Positions 45,501 to 60,500 of a stretch of DNA of 64,000 nucleotides are shown one piece after another. This DNA comes from Litoditis marina (taxonomy: Eukaryota > Nematoda > Chromadorea > Rhabditida > Rhabditidae): positions 12,251,690-12,315,689 of the forward strand of contig OZ038440.1 in assembly GCA_964036275.1 (NCBI GenBank). Direction: 5' to 3'. Below the pieces are notes generated by a model that saw only the letters and a list, made by a program, of their open reading frames with translations, made no database searches and was not told where the DNA came from. Each line of letters begins with the position of its first letter. Within the stretch, counting starts at the first letter, position 1. Made by a program: the position numbers and the translations under genes.

Positions 45501-48500
45501 ATTACCTGTAATAAAGTATATATGTACCTTCCGCGAGTGTTTTCTGCGCCAGCTCCCGAGCTCTCTTCATCTTGCCTTCTTCGTCGATCTGACAGATCTC
45601 CAGCGACACTTGAGTGATATTCTTCCATTGATCAATATCCAGGAGCTCATCGAAATGAGGAGCTACCTCCACTCCAACTGCATCCTGCAACAAATAGAAT
45701 ACTATAACCTTTGATCTTAGACCAAACGGAGTGACATCACATCGAGAATCCATGAACAAAATATTTATCCACTTTATCAGAAGACGGTGTCACGTTTAAA
45801 ATAATTAAAATCACACATTACTGAGATTGATTTCTCTTCCGACAATTAGTTTTTAGTTCGGACGGAAAAGGTAATAGATTCCCATCGCAAAAAGGTAAAA
45901 CTTTTTTTTGAACAAAAATAAGTTACTTGAAGTTAGTATGGTAGAAATACATCAGCCATCAGTAAACACCTTCACTTACCCTGAACTTGCGGATGATCTT
46001 GAAGAGATGTGTATGTGCCTTCTGAGAGGAGACCTTGATGTTCCACAGGTTCAGATCGTTGTATTTCACTATTTTGAGATAGTCCGCGAGACTACTGTCA
46101 GCGGGATCTCTGAATATAAATCGATATAAAATGAACCTATATTCAGAGGGAAACATTATTTTAAGTTAAATAGACTCATGGAATAATAGTGAAACTCTAA
46201 TAGGCAAAAGTAAGTAAAAATTCAAAGTTGGAGGGCTTTGAAGTATTTTATATTTAAAAAAAACTTGATGAAGAATAAGGGAACGTTCCCGGCAATTAGT
46301 AATGTTTAGAGCAACATTGATGTACCTGGCTTCCTTGAGCTTTTGCTCCACCAACGGAGCATACTGTGCAAAGTGGGCAGCTAGAGAGCGCAACTTGGCG
46401 GCGAGTCCCTCGTGCGCCAGTTGCTCCGCCCATTCGGCCAGGGAACGGACTGTTCGCAGACGAGCCGCAAAGTCAATCAGGGTGGCGTTGTGCAGCCAGT
46501 CGGCACACATGGCCACGATCGAGGCTAGGCTGTCCGGGGCTGGAAATCAAAAGATGCCAACTGTCAAAAACAATAACCTAACTGTCAACAGCGTCCGCGG
46601 ACAAACAAAATCTCTTTGTAATCCACAAAGCTATATAAATTAGAAGATTTGAGTGATTGCCAGTTTTTGTTTTGAATGAACAAAGTTGGCGGTGAATGCA
46701 ACATTTATTCTGATAAATGTAATGATAAAAGTATATAAACTCTTGAAAAAACTTGCCTCAACGTAGCCGAGAACAAGTTTCAGAACGAATCTACTGAAGA
46801 AAAAAAGACTAACTTTCTGCCTTGAACATGGCATCGAATAGGGGATAGGCCACCAGCTGGGCTCTCTGTCGGGAATCAACCTCACAGCGGATCAGCAGCT
46901 GAGACCACGAACGAACCTGCAGATACACCATTAAATGAACATGATGATATGTTTCATATTGTGAAAAACAACAAGATAATACTTGATAATTTGATACACG
47001 GACCAAGACTCACTCCTCTACCGTTACAAATTATAGAAAAAAAATGAATCCATTCTCCATTCATCACGTTGTAGAACAAACCTGACACCATACTGACAGC
47101 TAGTTACTTCAATGTTGTGTTATACAGCTACACAAATATTTTACTGGTTGTTCATTCATAATTATGTGTTTTTCAATTAGCTAGAAGCCCCAAAAACCCC
47201 AGAATGAAACCAACCTCCATCTTCTTCCAGTCCACCAACAATTCCCTCAGCGGAGCCAATGGGTCTCGCAGTGAATGGGCGCGATCTGCTAGTTTCTCCC
47301 ATTCTTCGCACTGCTCTGGAAATAAATTATTATAGAAGGATTGAAATATCACAAATTTTCTTTCGTTTGGAAAAAATATTATAGGAGGATTGGAATAACA
47401 CACATTTTCTATCGTTCGGAAAGAAATTATCATAGAAGGAACGAATAACACATGAAAATATCTATCGTCCTCGGTAAACAGATTCTAGAATTTCCAGCAA
47501 AAGACAAAACTTAAAGTATCACAATCTGTGCCAACCACTTTCTTCACATACAAGTATAAAATAAATAAAAATAGTTTCACCGACCTAGCACGTTCTCCAA
47601 CATAGTCGCCATCTTCATGTGAGTCGTGGAAAGTGGTGCGGCATTGAACTGAGTAATCACATCAAGAATCAATCGTAGTGAAACCACCTGAAGATACACA
47701 GAAATAAATAAAAATACAATTTGATGTTAAACCATGAACTAAACATAAACGGGTCGAAATAGAGCGGATATCTTCCCAAAGTCAGAATTGAACACAGAGA
47801 GAGAAACAGAGAAACGAGAGAGCAACCTATCGAGAAAAAGACCAACCTCCGGCCACCTCTCCATCACTTCCTTCGTTCGCACGGCCAATGCTTCCAGTAG
47901 CTCAGAGGCCCTTCGGAACTCCTTCACGGCGGCCGACCGGTACACATCCATTGGCGCCTTCTCGTCCGGATTCTCCTGGAGACTCACCCAGCGAAGGGTG
48001 GACAGATCAGATTCTGCAACACACACACACACTTCATGTGATGATATAGTTTTCCGGGTTGAAAAGGTTACGTGAAAAGCAAAGTACCACCCTATATATC
48101 TTCGAACACATCTTATTGCTTCAATTAAAACACTATACCAAATAGTAGAAATAACGCTTTTCTAAGTACATTTCATTATTTGATTCCTCGCTTATTTTAT
48201 GATTCCCTGAACATTTTATTCTGACTGCTGAACTTAACTTCTGTTAATCGCGCGTAAACCAACCGATTGTTGAGTCGTGCACATCGGAAGAATACTGTCC
48301 CATGCCCATGAGCACATGTCTTATCCAGGTGAGTGCCATCGAGTACCGTACACTAGAAGCAGCCCGGTCGGAACTGGAGGCGGCATTTCCGCGTCTGCAA
48401 CAGTCAGTTTAGAAATGTACTTTCCAAAATTTCGTCTGTAATCACCAATCACACAGATACAGCATGGCCACAATAAAAGCACATGTACAACAAACAATAA

Positions 48501-51500
48501 ACGTGAGTTTAGGTGATGAAGAAAGGTAGGCAGCAGGATTAGAAATATTGAAAATTGAAATGGCAACGGAAAGAACTCAACACTCACTCTTTTGCTTCCA
48601 GAGATATCTCGGATGCATCCAATAACAACGAAATGTCGCCGGCAGTCAGAATTTCGCGGTCCTGCTCTTCCTGAAAGACAACAAAACACATTAAAAGACT
48701 TGTGGGAACTTTCCACTTCCCTATGTGTGTGGTCTCACACCAAAGGGTATAATCGTGTTGGGATTTCATGAATGGCACCACTGGGGATATAGAAACACAC
48801 CTTGGAGAAGAACTCGATCACATCCAATTCGTCCTTCTCTTCCTCAGTCTTATCCTTATAAATGAAGTCCTTCTGAGCAGCCTTGGCAATGTTCTTCTCA
48901 TACCTGAGAGTAAATTATACAATTACGAAGTAACCAGTGTAACTTACGTGACCTCACTAAAGTGATTAAATGAAAATGAGACACGAATAATCATAATCGC
49001 CAGTCAACAAAATTGAAAGAATGTTGATCCTATTGTTGCAGCACACAGCACAGCAAACACGTGACAGCCCCCCCCCCCCCCTCTCTAAAATGTCTGAAGT
49101 ATGATTCTCCGATACGAAAAATATAACTGTCAAATTTAACTTTCTTACAAAAAGAATGCTACTTTTACAATTCTCAAATATGGTCTGCTCTTATAATATA
49201 CACAGTTACACAAGAATCTGACCACTTCTGCCATTGTCGTCTAGTCCATTCCAGATCGACGTGGGGATCCGTCTTCTGCGTGATCCGACGTCGCACGACA
49301 GCCGACTTCAGCTGGATGGGCATCGGAGACGCATCGCGACAGCACCAGGCCAACAGCTCGGCACTCTCTACGCCGTCCATACTGGGCTTCATCTGCAGAA
49401 TAAAACAAACTTTAGCAAGAAACATTGGAAAACATGAACTGATATTCAATGAAAGTTCCTGCTTGAACGGAAGAGTAATTGAGTTTTCAAAATAAACAAC
49501 CTATTTACCAGCGAAACACGAAATAAACAACAAAATGGTAAAGGTAACCAGGACTAACCGTGAACATAATGGGGAAAGCGCTGGTGTTTTGCAGATCCTT
49601 TCGTCGAACTGCCGCCTCAATCAGCAGACACACCTCATAGATGGAACTGAGCAGTAGGTCACAGGCTGTCACGAAGGACATGGAAACATCAACAAACGAC
49701 GAGTATTTCATGAACACCGTCTGAAATAGAAACTTTGGTGAAATATGAATGATTTCGTCTTGTAGTTCTAACATAATACTATATGGCAGTGCCAGCCGTA
49801 ATTTGTGGTTCACAGGGAAGATTTGAAAAAATTCAGATCCGTGTACCTCACTAACTAACATCATGTACACAAACGTATTGAAAATAGACCGAGAAGTTGA
49901 ATTTTCCTGATAAGCTGTTCAGAATCCATACACCGCCAAGGCCTCTCATAAAGGGGGGAGTCGCGAACAAATTCTTGTGAAAAGCAGGGGTCGCGAACTG
50001 GCAACTAACGATTTTCATACAAAATCAGCTATAATCGTACGGAAATTAGTTGAATATCGCCGTTTGGGGGGTCGCGACACGAGAAAACACGGAGGGGTCG
50101 CGGGAATTTTGAAGGATTAAGAGGCCCCTGGCGGTGTATGGAATCAGCACTATCTCATATTACAGAACAGGACCGAATTGCCAAAAAAATGCGTAGTTTA
50201 CCTGTTTGAAGCTGGCCGCACTCATGGTGAACGACTGCAGGCGAGAGTGCATGATTTGCAACGCGTCCGAGCTCATTCCATACATCTCAGCCGTGTTCAA
50301 CGAACGCAATTGCTCTATGATCTCGATGGATAGGCCGCGGAACGACAGCATATCGGCACAGAGCGAGGTGTACTGAACGGGAAATACAGTGAACTGAGAA
50401 ATGGGAAAAATTGACATTTTCTACAGCTACACAAATGGTACTAAAGTTCGGTGATTCGTTTTCACGTGAACCGCCAGATTACACAGGCTATTTATAAATT
50501 GATGGGCCACTACAAAAGAGAGACGAAGCATCACAATAACTATAAAGCATTACAAACAAGTGAATGTTACCGTACCTGGCTAGCCTTTTGCCTGAAGACC
50601 AGTGTTTCTCGTTCTCCTCTCACTTCCAGCTCGGACTCCAATTGCGAACGAGATTGGAACAGGGCGGCAATAATGGGATGACGCGAGCCAAGATCACAGT
50701 CGGGCTTTTGTCTGAAACTTCCTCATGTAAAACCAACATCCAAGAACTTTACACTGGTAACTTCCGAGTATTGTCGAGAAAGCAACCAGTTTTATCTATT
50801 AAGGTGACTAAAATGCCCGTACTTTCACATTGAAGATGGCTATGTTAGTCGGATTTCGTTCGAACAGATTCATTTTTCGGCTATTTAGTAGTATTGAACT
50901 CAACAACTCAGGTTTTCGAACATCCGGATTTGAACGTAACTCATCTGATGGTTTCGACTAAACCATACGTGAACTAGTGTACTTAAAACCCTTTGTAACT
51001 TTTAGAAAGACTCTCGATTCTGTGTACAACAAAATAATAGAGTCATGAAGAACTGATGAAACGCGATGGAATGAGTCATTTTGATCCGACAACCTTACCT
51101 GCTGACTCTTCTTCTACGCTCAGCGAGAATATCTAGCTGCTGGTTGATCAGTTCGAGTTTTCTCATCAGGTACTGGTACTCCTCCTCCTCAAAGACAATT
51201 GGATCTAGAGTATCCGGCGGTGGCAGGGCCTTGAAAGAGAACACACGTGAAATGTCGTGATCCTCACAAGAACACCAAATCTTGATTAAAACGAACCAAA
51301 GAAAAACTAAAATAACGTTTTTCATACTCATAGCCTGATTTTTCCAGGGAATCAACAAAAAAAGTATATTAACTGAAACTGCTATATAAAACAACGTGTA
51401 CGAACAACCTCATACGTCATTGGTACCGAAAATAAACATGTTTAAGTCCCACCTTGTCCATCATAACAACAGCCTGCTCTACCCGAGTCTTCCAATCACT

Positions 51501-54500
51501 ATTGCCCGGAAGTGCTTCGCACCAGCCTTCCACACCCTTGCTTGTACTCTTCATCTCTGTCCTAAAATTTTCTCGGATGAACTTTTCGAAGTGATCAAAC
51601 AAACTGCACCTTCAAACGCGAAGACCATGATCTGAACCTGACACCGCCACGAATAAGTTGAACCTTAATGAAGCCTTAAAATGTACTTCTTTAACGTGGC
51701 TATTGATAAACTTATATAGCGTGAAGAAGCAATACATAATAATATGAACCGACCTAAAACTTTGAATGCATCTAATAACCCAAAAATTAAATCACCGCCT
51801 CAATCTTGCCTACGTCCAAAGTCTCCCCACTCACCCGAGTTGTGTGGATAGAAGGGTGGAATTGGGAGCCAGTCTCCACAATTGTCGAATGAACGACTTC
51901 ATTGCGAACTGACGCAGATCGGCCACCGTCAGCAGATTCATCGAGGTGTCGAACTGGAGGGAGGACCAGAAGGAGACGTACACCAGAGAGAAGGCTCCGT
52001 TTCGGGCAATCGAGAGCACCTGTGAATAGTGTTGTATCAATTATTACTCATGTGGCCGTATCTGAGATACTTTGTGAGCCTCCAGGGTCGTTTTGACGCT
52101 CCCCGGAGCGCAGTTTAGTTTTTTTCGTTCCTTGAAGAGGAGAAAAGTATATGGTTAGAAATCACAGATTTACACATTCAGGTAGTGTGTAGTGTGAAAA
52201 TGTAAAAATGAGAGAGATATAGCATATAGATGACCGTTTCATCAATCAAAATATGTCCCATGCCTTGTGTTCGGTAAAGAATATCCTAATTTCTTAATAT
52301 GAGTATCTTACTCGGTCATCGTCCTGATAGGTACTGTTGAGCAGAGAAAGTACGCGAACCAGCCTGCAGGTACTACTATCGCGCCACATCATTCCGGATA
52401 GAACACGCTGTGAGAAGAACACAGGATCACTCTGAAACATAATATTTGACTAGTTAAATTTCAAAATAGTCAATGTTAGCTCGTCACCTCAAATGACCAT
52501 TTCGGAGAAAAATCACCTTTATAGGCATACCATACAGTAAGGAGTCACTAATTTACGAAGATTTGAATAAGTGAAACTTCATGATTTTTTCGATAACGGC
52601 GAGAAGGTATCCCGTTTCTAGAATTTTTTTATGACTGTTACTGTAGTATTCTGAAATAATGCGATTATGCGAATGAAGCTCAGATGAAGTTATGAAAACA
52701 GGTAGAATAAGAAAGAAAAGAAACAGAAAGTGGTACATTTCGCCTCTACCCAAACAGTTATCAAAATGAACTATGAACGTACCTCATCGACCCGCAGCGT
52801 GGCGAGGAACTGCATGATCTTGTGCATTCTCTCCACCAGAGCCAGAGCTCCCCCAATAGGAGATTCCCGTTTCGAGACAACCGTCTCCTCATCGTTGTCC
52901 ACATCCATGGCAGTCGTGTCTTGGCTGTCCGTATTCTCCTCAACAGCTCGCTCAGCCATTGACAAAAACCTTCAACGGCAAAAATCAATAATACGAAAAT
53001 GCATTGAATCATCATCAAAAATAGCACACGAAACGCATGTTTTTACTTTGAAATAACTAACCGTAGTTCATTCAACAAATATTATGAACAAGAAGAAATT
53101 CAAACTCGACTGCTCGGCAATAACTAATAATGTTTAATATATGTGTGCTTACCTCTGGTTCTGTTCCTCATTTTCGAACGGATCCACCAAACGGGATGAT
53201 TTGTAGATTTTCAGGTAGTGATCCACAAACTTGTCATGTGCTTCCGCGGTCCAGCCGGTCGCCAACAGTGACATGATCTTTCGAAGAGTGGAAGGCCTGT
53301 AATAGCATGTTTACAAACAATAATGGAACATTATGAATCCTCGTAATATATGATGTATACAAAATACCTGTTTTTATGAGGATTATCAAGAACTACAAGA
53401 AAATATTTATACAAATTACAAGTAGGTCTGCGATTGCCAGAAAGATCTTCACCATACAAACCACAAAAACGCAACGAACCAAAAAAGATTCTTAGAAAAT
53501 TTCAACCACAAACTCACACTTCAATGTTTTCTATGGCTTTCAGACAGTTCCAAGCCAAATAGATCGGCGCACATCCAGCTCTCTCTCCGAGTTCACCTCG
53601 ACATGACTGCAACAGCAGCAGCAGCGAGAGACAGAAACGGTACACCTTAACGATCAACCGGTTATGAACAAGAAAGCAATCAGATCACAACTCAATAAAG
53701 AACAACTATGAATCTGCTTTTCCGGTTTTCTGACCATTTCAAAACATACAAAAAAAACATATCTGTAATTATATGACAGGTATACACTATACCTGTCCTT
53801 CCTCTCCACTGATCGATCCATCTTTCAGCGATTTGATGGCTGCGTCAACGAATCCGGCGATCAATTGAAGATTCTTGAAGGCGGCCTCGTTTGTTGACAA
53901 CTCGTCTGCAACATTTATCAATTAATAATTCATAATACAAATCAACTGAAGCCAAGTTTTAGATTTATAGTTCAGAAAAGACCTTTTCTACCAGTGTGGT
54001 AGACATTAGAGTGGTCAGTAGTGACCGAAATATGTTCAGCTGATACTTATATGATAGGTATAACACAAGTATAAGGTATAACAGAATAGAAAAAATAGAA
54101 AGTTTTTCAGCGACACCACGTACATCTGTTATGTTTGTACTGTATTCTCATATTTATTCGTTTTCAATATTATAACAGAATGTGTCGCTGAAAAACACGA
54201 TTACAATAGTAGAAAACATGCAAAAAAACTAACATTTCGTGAGATTACGGCTGAGATCCTCGGCTGAACCCTTCTCCACATCCACAGTTTGCAGCTGACT
54301 TCTAGCCCATTCCATCACAACGGTATTGACAAATCTGAAAGAAAAACATAAGTAAAGTGGTCAGGGGAGGGCAGATATGGTTTGGCCAACCAAAAAAGTC
54401 AAGGAGGTTGGTCTTTTTCGGTCCAAAGAGGAAGAGGGTCGAAAATTGCACTATTCCAGCAATCAAAACGAATCGTTTTTCGAAATTTTCCGTTTGTTTG

Positions 54501-57500
54501 TTGAAATTGGATTGTTTTCATTTTTTTAAAGGATCGTATTCGATTGGACGTCAAACCATTTTCTGCCCGCCCCTGAAAGTGGTAATAAAAATAATAAAAT
54601 TCTTATACTACTTCGATGAAGAAAACTAAAGGTATATCGTTATTGAACAAAATGCAACATAACAATGCTTTGTTGCTCCTTACTAACGTATGAGAAATGA
54701 CGGGGAAAATGAATGTAAACCATGGGTAGAGGTATCCTTGAAATGATAAAACAAAAATGGTAACGTACTTGTTCAATGGAATCGGAGTGGCGCATTCTAC
54801 CACTCGATTGTCGAATCTGACATCTACAGGATGGTGAGACTCGGCACCAAAGCTTCGCACAACGCCAGTCAGTCGAGAGATGAAAGGGGCTGCTGAAAGC
54901 AAACATCTCATATCACTTAGGGTGAACGAACGGAGAACGGTCACTGCGATTAACTGGACAAGGAGCAGGAAAAGTGTACAACTACGAGATACAATTAGAA
55001 ACCAACCCCTAGTAAGAGGTGACACGGTGACAGTGATCCAACTTTAGTACATTAAATGCATCCCTTATTTTTTCGCATGTTATAAAACGCTATTCAGTAA
55101 TTATACTGTTAATGTTCAACCACTTCCTGCTAACTGCACAAAAACTTGGCATTAAATGACGGAAACTGAACTGACCCAAATGTGCAAACGATTTGCTGAC
55201 AGAACCACTGCTCAACATCTGCGGCGTCATTCCCAGCAGACACAGCATCAACCGATTCAATCCATTTTCCTCGTTGGAACTCCACGACTGTACCATCCAG
55301 TCGGTATAACTGAAAGAACATGTTTCATTCGATGGGCGGAACTTTCATTCGATGGATTAAACTGCACCAACTCCGCAACGACACCTTTATCCAAATCCAA
55401 TAACCTTGGATGTGTGGGCACTTTCATTTAAAAATTTCAGTTAGTTAGAAAGGACAAAAAGTAATCACCAAATCACCTACTCAAGTAAACAATTGTGTTC
55501 TTTTAAACACCTGAAAACCAAATATACCTCTGTGTTCCGATATCGGCAATCATGGGTGCGACTAAATTTGAGCCTTCTTCCATGTCTTCCGAGTAGTCCA
55601 CCCCAACAGAGCGACACGCCTCCTCCACACTCATTCCATTCAATAGGACGAGGAAGTGAAGCTGCTTCTCAACTGATAGCTCCAAAAGAGTGTCCGCCAC
55701 CTAAAATTGCTCGTAGGGATGAATTAATGATTGACTACAATGATTCTCGATTAAATTATTTATCAGTTCAAACCCCCCCCCCCCCCCCCCTTACGAAGAA
55801 AAAAGTCTAGGTAATTACCCAATAATAAATTCAGCAATTTTGAAACGTATTTCGGTCTACCCGGTCCATTCAAAGATTCATGTCAAGGATTCCCTGGTTA
55901 GCTAGACGGGGTAATGTACCTATGAATTGAATGTAACGTTTCCCGCAGATTGTCTTTACCATTGAAAACATAAAATTCTTCACACCGTTCATATAATCAT
56001 AAAATCGAAACATTCACTCTCCTCAGTCTTACTTCCTTTTCTTTCCACCTTGTATTTTTCCCTTTCTCCGATAAGCGAGTGCCACATACATTGAATGTAG
56101 ATAAATTAATTAATAGGCAAATAAAATAGAAACTCACCTTATGTGGAAGCGACTTCTTCAGACTGGACGACAGCGACATGATGTCCTCGGGACAAGTATT
56201 CCATCTCCGATCCTCGTCCAAGTAGATCTCCACACTACGATTACGCATAGCACGCGAGATCTCGCCGTTCCGAGCGTCCATGGTCAGGAAGACTCTGAAA
56301 TAGGAAACGTCATGGAAGCAACTCACACGATATATGGTAAATGAAAGAACCACTCAAACAAGTTTTAGGCTCGTTTGTAGCAGTTTCACTGAGAGTCGAC
56401 AGGTCAGAGAGACCGCCTCACACTGTCTGCCGTCTCACTGACCAGCATGCTATTTCACTTTTGTAGCTTGCTAATATGTTAATCGCAGGAAACTGGCGCT
56501 AACAAGATGTCATCCTTATTGCTAGTAATAAAGTGTAACCTGAAGTTGGGATGAGGGTCGAGTGGCTCAAACGACGACTGACGTTCGGAAATCACCAGCT
56601 TTCCATCATTTTCCAGACAACTATTCAGACGATCGAGCACAGCTCCGCTGAAATATATACAATTGAGCGAACACGCAGCTACGATCGATAACCATTTTCG
56701 CCCTATCTAAACCCGTTATTTAACAGAAAATAGTGTAATTTTACCCCTAGAACTACAAACCTATCTACAATAATAGCTACCAACACCTGCTTTCTATGAA
56801 CAAAGTACAACAAATTTACTGAAATGACATTGTGGCGGAATATTACCGTTGTAGGCGAAGCAGTCATGCATATTGATAAGACAACCAATATTGAGAGTGG
56901 GTACATTTCTCATTACTGTCACGTACCTGCACAGATTGACATCCTCAATGATAAGCCAGTGTCCTTCGACGAAAGCTCGAACGAACGGACTGTCCACCCA
57001 GGCAAAACGCATATCGCCTCGGGTAGCCATTTCCATTGCTTCGCGACACTCTTCAACGATTGACGAACTTCGAGTAGAGTCGAGCAGTGACAAGGCATGC
57101 TAAAATTCATGAAGATAATTTTTACGTTGCAACAGCTGTTCCATATTACAGGATTACAAGATGACCTTAAAACATTAGTATTATATTTAACTTGAACAGT
57201 AATCTTTGTTGTCATGAGGACTTTTAGGTGGTACTTCTCTTGAAGACAAGTATTGACCGAACATTCGTATAGTCTCACGTTCACGTAGGACTACAGGGCT
57301 CGTGACTGATAAATGTTATGGACACCCCTGACAAGATTCATACCTCAGATGCAATTTCCAGCGCAAGCAGGTCTTCGGCATATCGGATCTGTTTCAGAGC
57401 GGCATCGCTCACTTTTCCCAGCAGATTCTCACTCAGAATAGCCTTGGCTCGCTCCAGTGTTGAATTGTCCACAATCTCAAAAGACCATGATATACATGAT

Positions 57501-60500
57501 ATGACAGAAAGTTATATTATTTTGATAATACTACTGTCTGCTGATTTCCTTCTTGAAGTATGAAGCATCAACAACTGATGAATCATAAGAAACAGATGAA
57601 GTAGGAAGAACTCTTACTGTCCCACTAAACACGATATATCTTCAAAAAGGTTCACAAGGGGCTCGAAACCCATGTTTCTGATAATCAAACCGAAAAACAT
57701 AGATTATTTCTCCCATGTATACCTGTTCGTACGATCCAATCAGTTCTTGAGCATCCGTGTCAGAGTTGAGAACAATCTTCTGAAGCTGAACACCGACCGC
57801 AGAGGCTAGATTTTCGACTGTTGCACGCTTTCCAGTATTTCTTAAAAGAGAACAATTTTCAAGTGTTACCAACCACGAATTGTTATTATCAAGTGTTAAT
57901 GAGTTACTCATATGTCATATCGAACTCGAACAATGTTCGATAGAAGTGGAAAAGTGACTAGCAATTAAATATCTTGTCTAGAACATCCTAATGTGATTGA
58001 ATTTGAAAAAAAAACACCCACCGTGATCCGATGAGCAGAGCAAGCCAATTGTGTTTGACACAAGTTGCCAGCTGGTGGATCAAAGTAGTCTGACTGGACA
58101 ACAAACGGAGTGGCGAAGTAGTAGAAGCGGATTGCCGAGGTAGTGAAACCTGAAGCGTAAAGATATAAACTTGTACTCGCACTAGCACGGTTCACAGTTA
58201 CACAAAACATAATCGACAGCAGTTACCAGACCTCTAAGGGAATAACTCGTAATCCTATATACTACACTCTATTAACCAACAAAACACGGAATTCATCTCT
58301 TTCAAGCATACACCAGCAAGGTTGTCCGAATAGTCAAAAAATTTCGAAAAACGGACTACTTTTTAGCCCAAAATATGAAAATCGGTCTACTTTTGATGAA
58401 AAATCCTAAATTTTGACGTGTTTACAATTGAAAACGGACTACTTTTTGTCGCTTAGTCAGACCTTACTGGCGTATGCTTTCAAGTTTCCGTTCATGTTCC
58501 CACTTATCGCACCCGGGAAAGACGTTATCTGCTCAATACATTCAATTCAACGCCAAGCCCAAAAACGTACCTGTCCAATCTTCAAGCTCGCGCTGTCAGC
58601 AGTTAGTACCACTGGCGGATGAATACAATCTTCATTGAACAGCTCATGGTAGATGTCACGTAACTGAAACAGCACAAATTTCGTTAGAGCGATAGACAAT
58701 CGAAAGGAAACAGAAGAAAAACGAGTTCATAACAGAGTCAACTTACTGATTTAGATTGTATTAAAATTGATCCATTAATATCCGCAATTTTTTAGCGTAC
58801 ATATTGTGGTTACGTAGATACGGTGAATGCTACATAACATCTGCATTGAAAAGAACAATTGCACCAAATGTATATACACTAATAACCGCTCACCTTCTCT
58901 CTATCTTCGTCTCGTCGCATTCGGCTAACGAAGAGTAATTCAAAGGAGGCAGACATATCCCCAGTCTGAAAATAAAATATTTAGCATTAGATAAAATTTG
59001 AAAGAAAGTGCAAACTACAAACCACACACCAGCTGACTTTTGTGAGCGGCCCTCCCTCCACGTGACCCGATTTTTTACAATAGGGCCCCGCTCACCTACT
59101 TCTCCAAAAAACGGTGTATTAGGTTCAAAACCTAATTTTTGAATCCCAATTTTTCAGATTAAAATTTTTTTGACCCGAATTTTCAAAAAAAAACTTTCTG
59201 GGTAAAAAGGCGACTGGTGTATGCTACAAACTACACCCAAAGACCATCCAGATATTACCTCAGAATACAATTGCAGCCATCGGAGCAGATCTCTCAGATT
59301 GAAGGAGAAAGGACCGCCAACCAAATGATCATCCGACGAAAGTCGATAGTTGGTCTCCACCTGAATAAAAACTGTTAATATTTCGTGCATTAGAATTGAG
59401 AAACTGTTTAAATAGGACGAAAAGATAAAATTGAAATAGATTTCACGCAGGCTCAAAAAGGAGCTAGCTAAAACTAGCCATAGCCTCAATCTGCTGCTCA
59501 TTCAACACATGTCTTGCATCTACTTCACGAAGAATGAAGGCGATGTCGGTTCGTGTGAGATCATCAACCCATATCTGAAATTTGTGTGAAAATAATAGAA
59601 TAGGTGAAAAAACAAGCTGCACTTCAAGTGTAACTACCGCTGAAAACATTAAATCATCCTTAAGCATACGTAGTACTTCAGTCAGAAATGATACTAAGTT
59701 TGATTTTTTCAATTTAAAACAGAAATGGATACCTAAATCTCATGAAGTACGTAAACCACAGAATAACCATACAGTAATGTTGTCCGAATAATCAGAAAAA
59801 CTTTAACAAAAGGACTACTTTTTCGCACTAAAACGAGAAAATGTGTGTACTTTTGTTGCACAATCATCAACTTTCACATGTTAAAATCTGAAAACGACCA
59901 CTTTTTGTCGAATAGTGTCGGAAAATACTGTTACTGGGGCCTGGGAATGACCAACTTACATTAGTGAATCTGTTGATGAACGATTTCGGCAGAGCTCGTC
60001 GGTTTCCACCTTGGGCACGGGGATTCTGACAGGCGAAGAAGCGACACTGGCTGTCTGTAAACAAGATAAAACTGGTACATTCTATACTGCTTTTATTTGA
60101 AGTAAAGTATATTATGCTACTATTTCGTTACGTGATCGGTGCGATAACTGCATCAAATAAGACCATATCGAGATAACAATAGGAGTGTGTGCAAATGCTA
60201 TAAGCTCCATAGATTGATAGATCACTTTCATATTCTTAGTCTCTAACTGGTTACTGATGCTATTTATGTCTGAAACGACACGATTATAGAAATATATACC
60301 TGCAGGGATTTCGAAAGACTTGTTGAGTTCGGCAATGAACAGAATGCGACGATGATCAAAACAGGCATTCAATCCCTCCAGCACCGACTGGGAGGCCAAA
60401 TTCATCTGAACATAACATTATTTCGCCCCAACAAAGAGGAAAAGTTCTCCAGGCACTAATCACAATCAACGTTCACCAAAGTCGAACAAAAAAATCTATT

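Larger units (their letters stand above)
41833..55700 (-). other. MDN1: Midasin linker region (exons 21-57)
   Basis: The long, poorly conserved linker that carries force from the ring to the MIDAS domain. Exons: 55528-55700, 55176-55309, 54769-54892, 54234-54334, 53793-53905, 53518-53606, 53153-53296, 52783-52969, 52312-52431, 52071-52130, 51835-52019, 51453-51561, 51099-51229, 50576-50711, 50202-50372, 49559-49720, 49223-49392, 48801-48903, 48588-48670, 48264-48394, 47847-48013, 47585-47687, 47215-47315, 46814-46916, 46326-46539, 45980-46109, 45528-45684, 45221-45361, 44787-44980, 44584-44692, 44215-44330, 43717-43852, 43260-43425, 42936-43077, 42573-42740, 42076-42273 and 41833-41905. The sequence is mostly helical and Leu-rich. 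Each exon was accepted only if its phase matched both neighbours. Confidence 0.8.
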
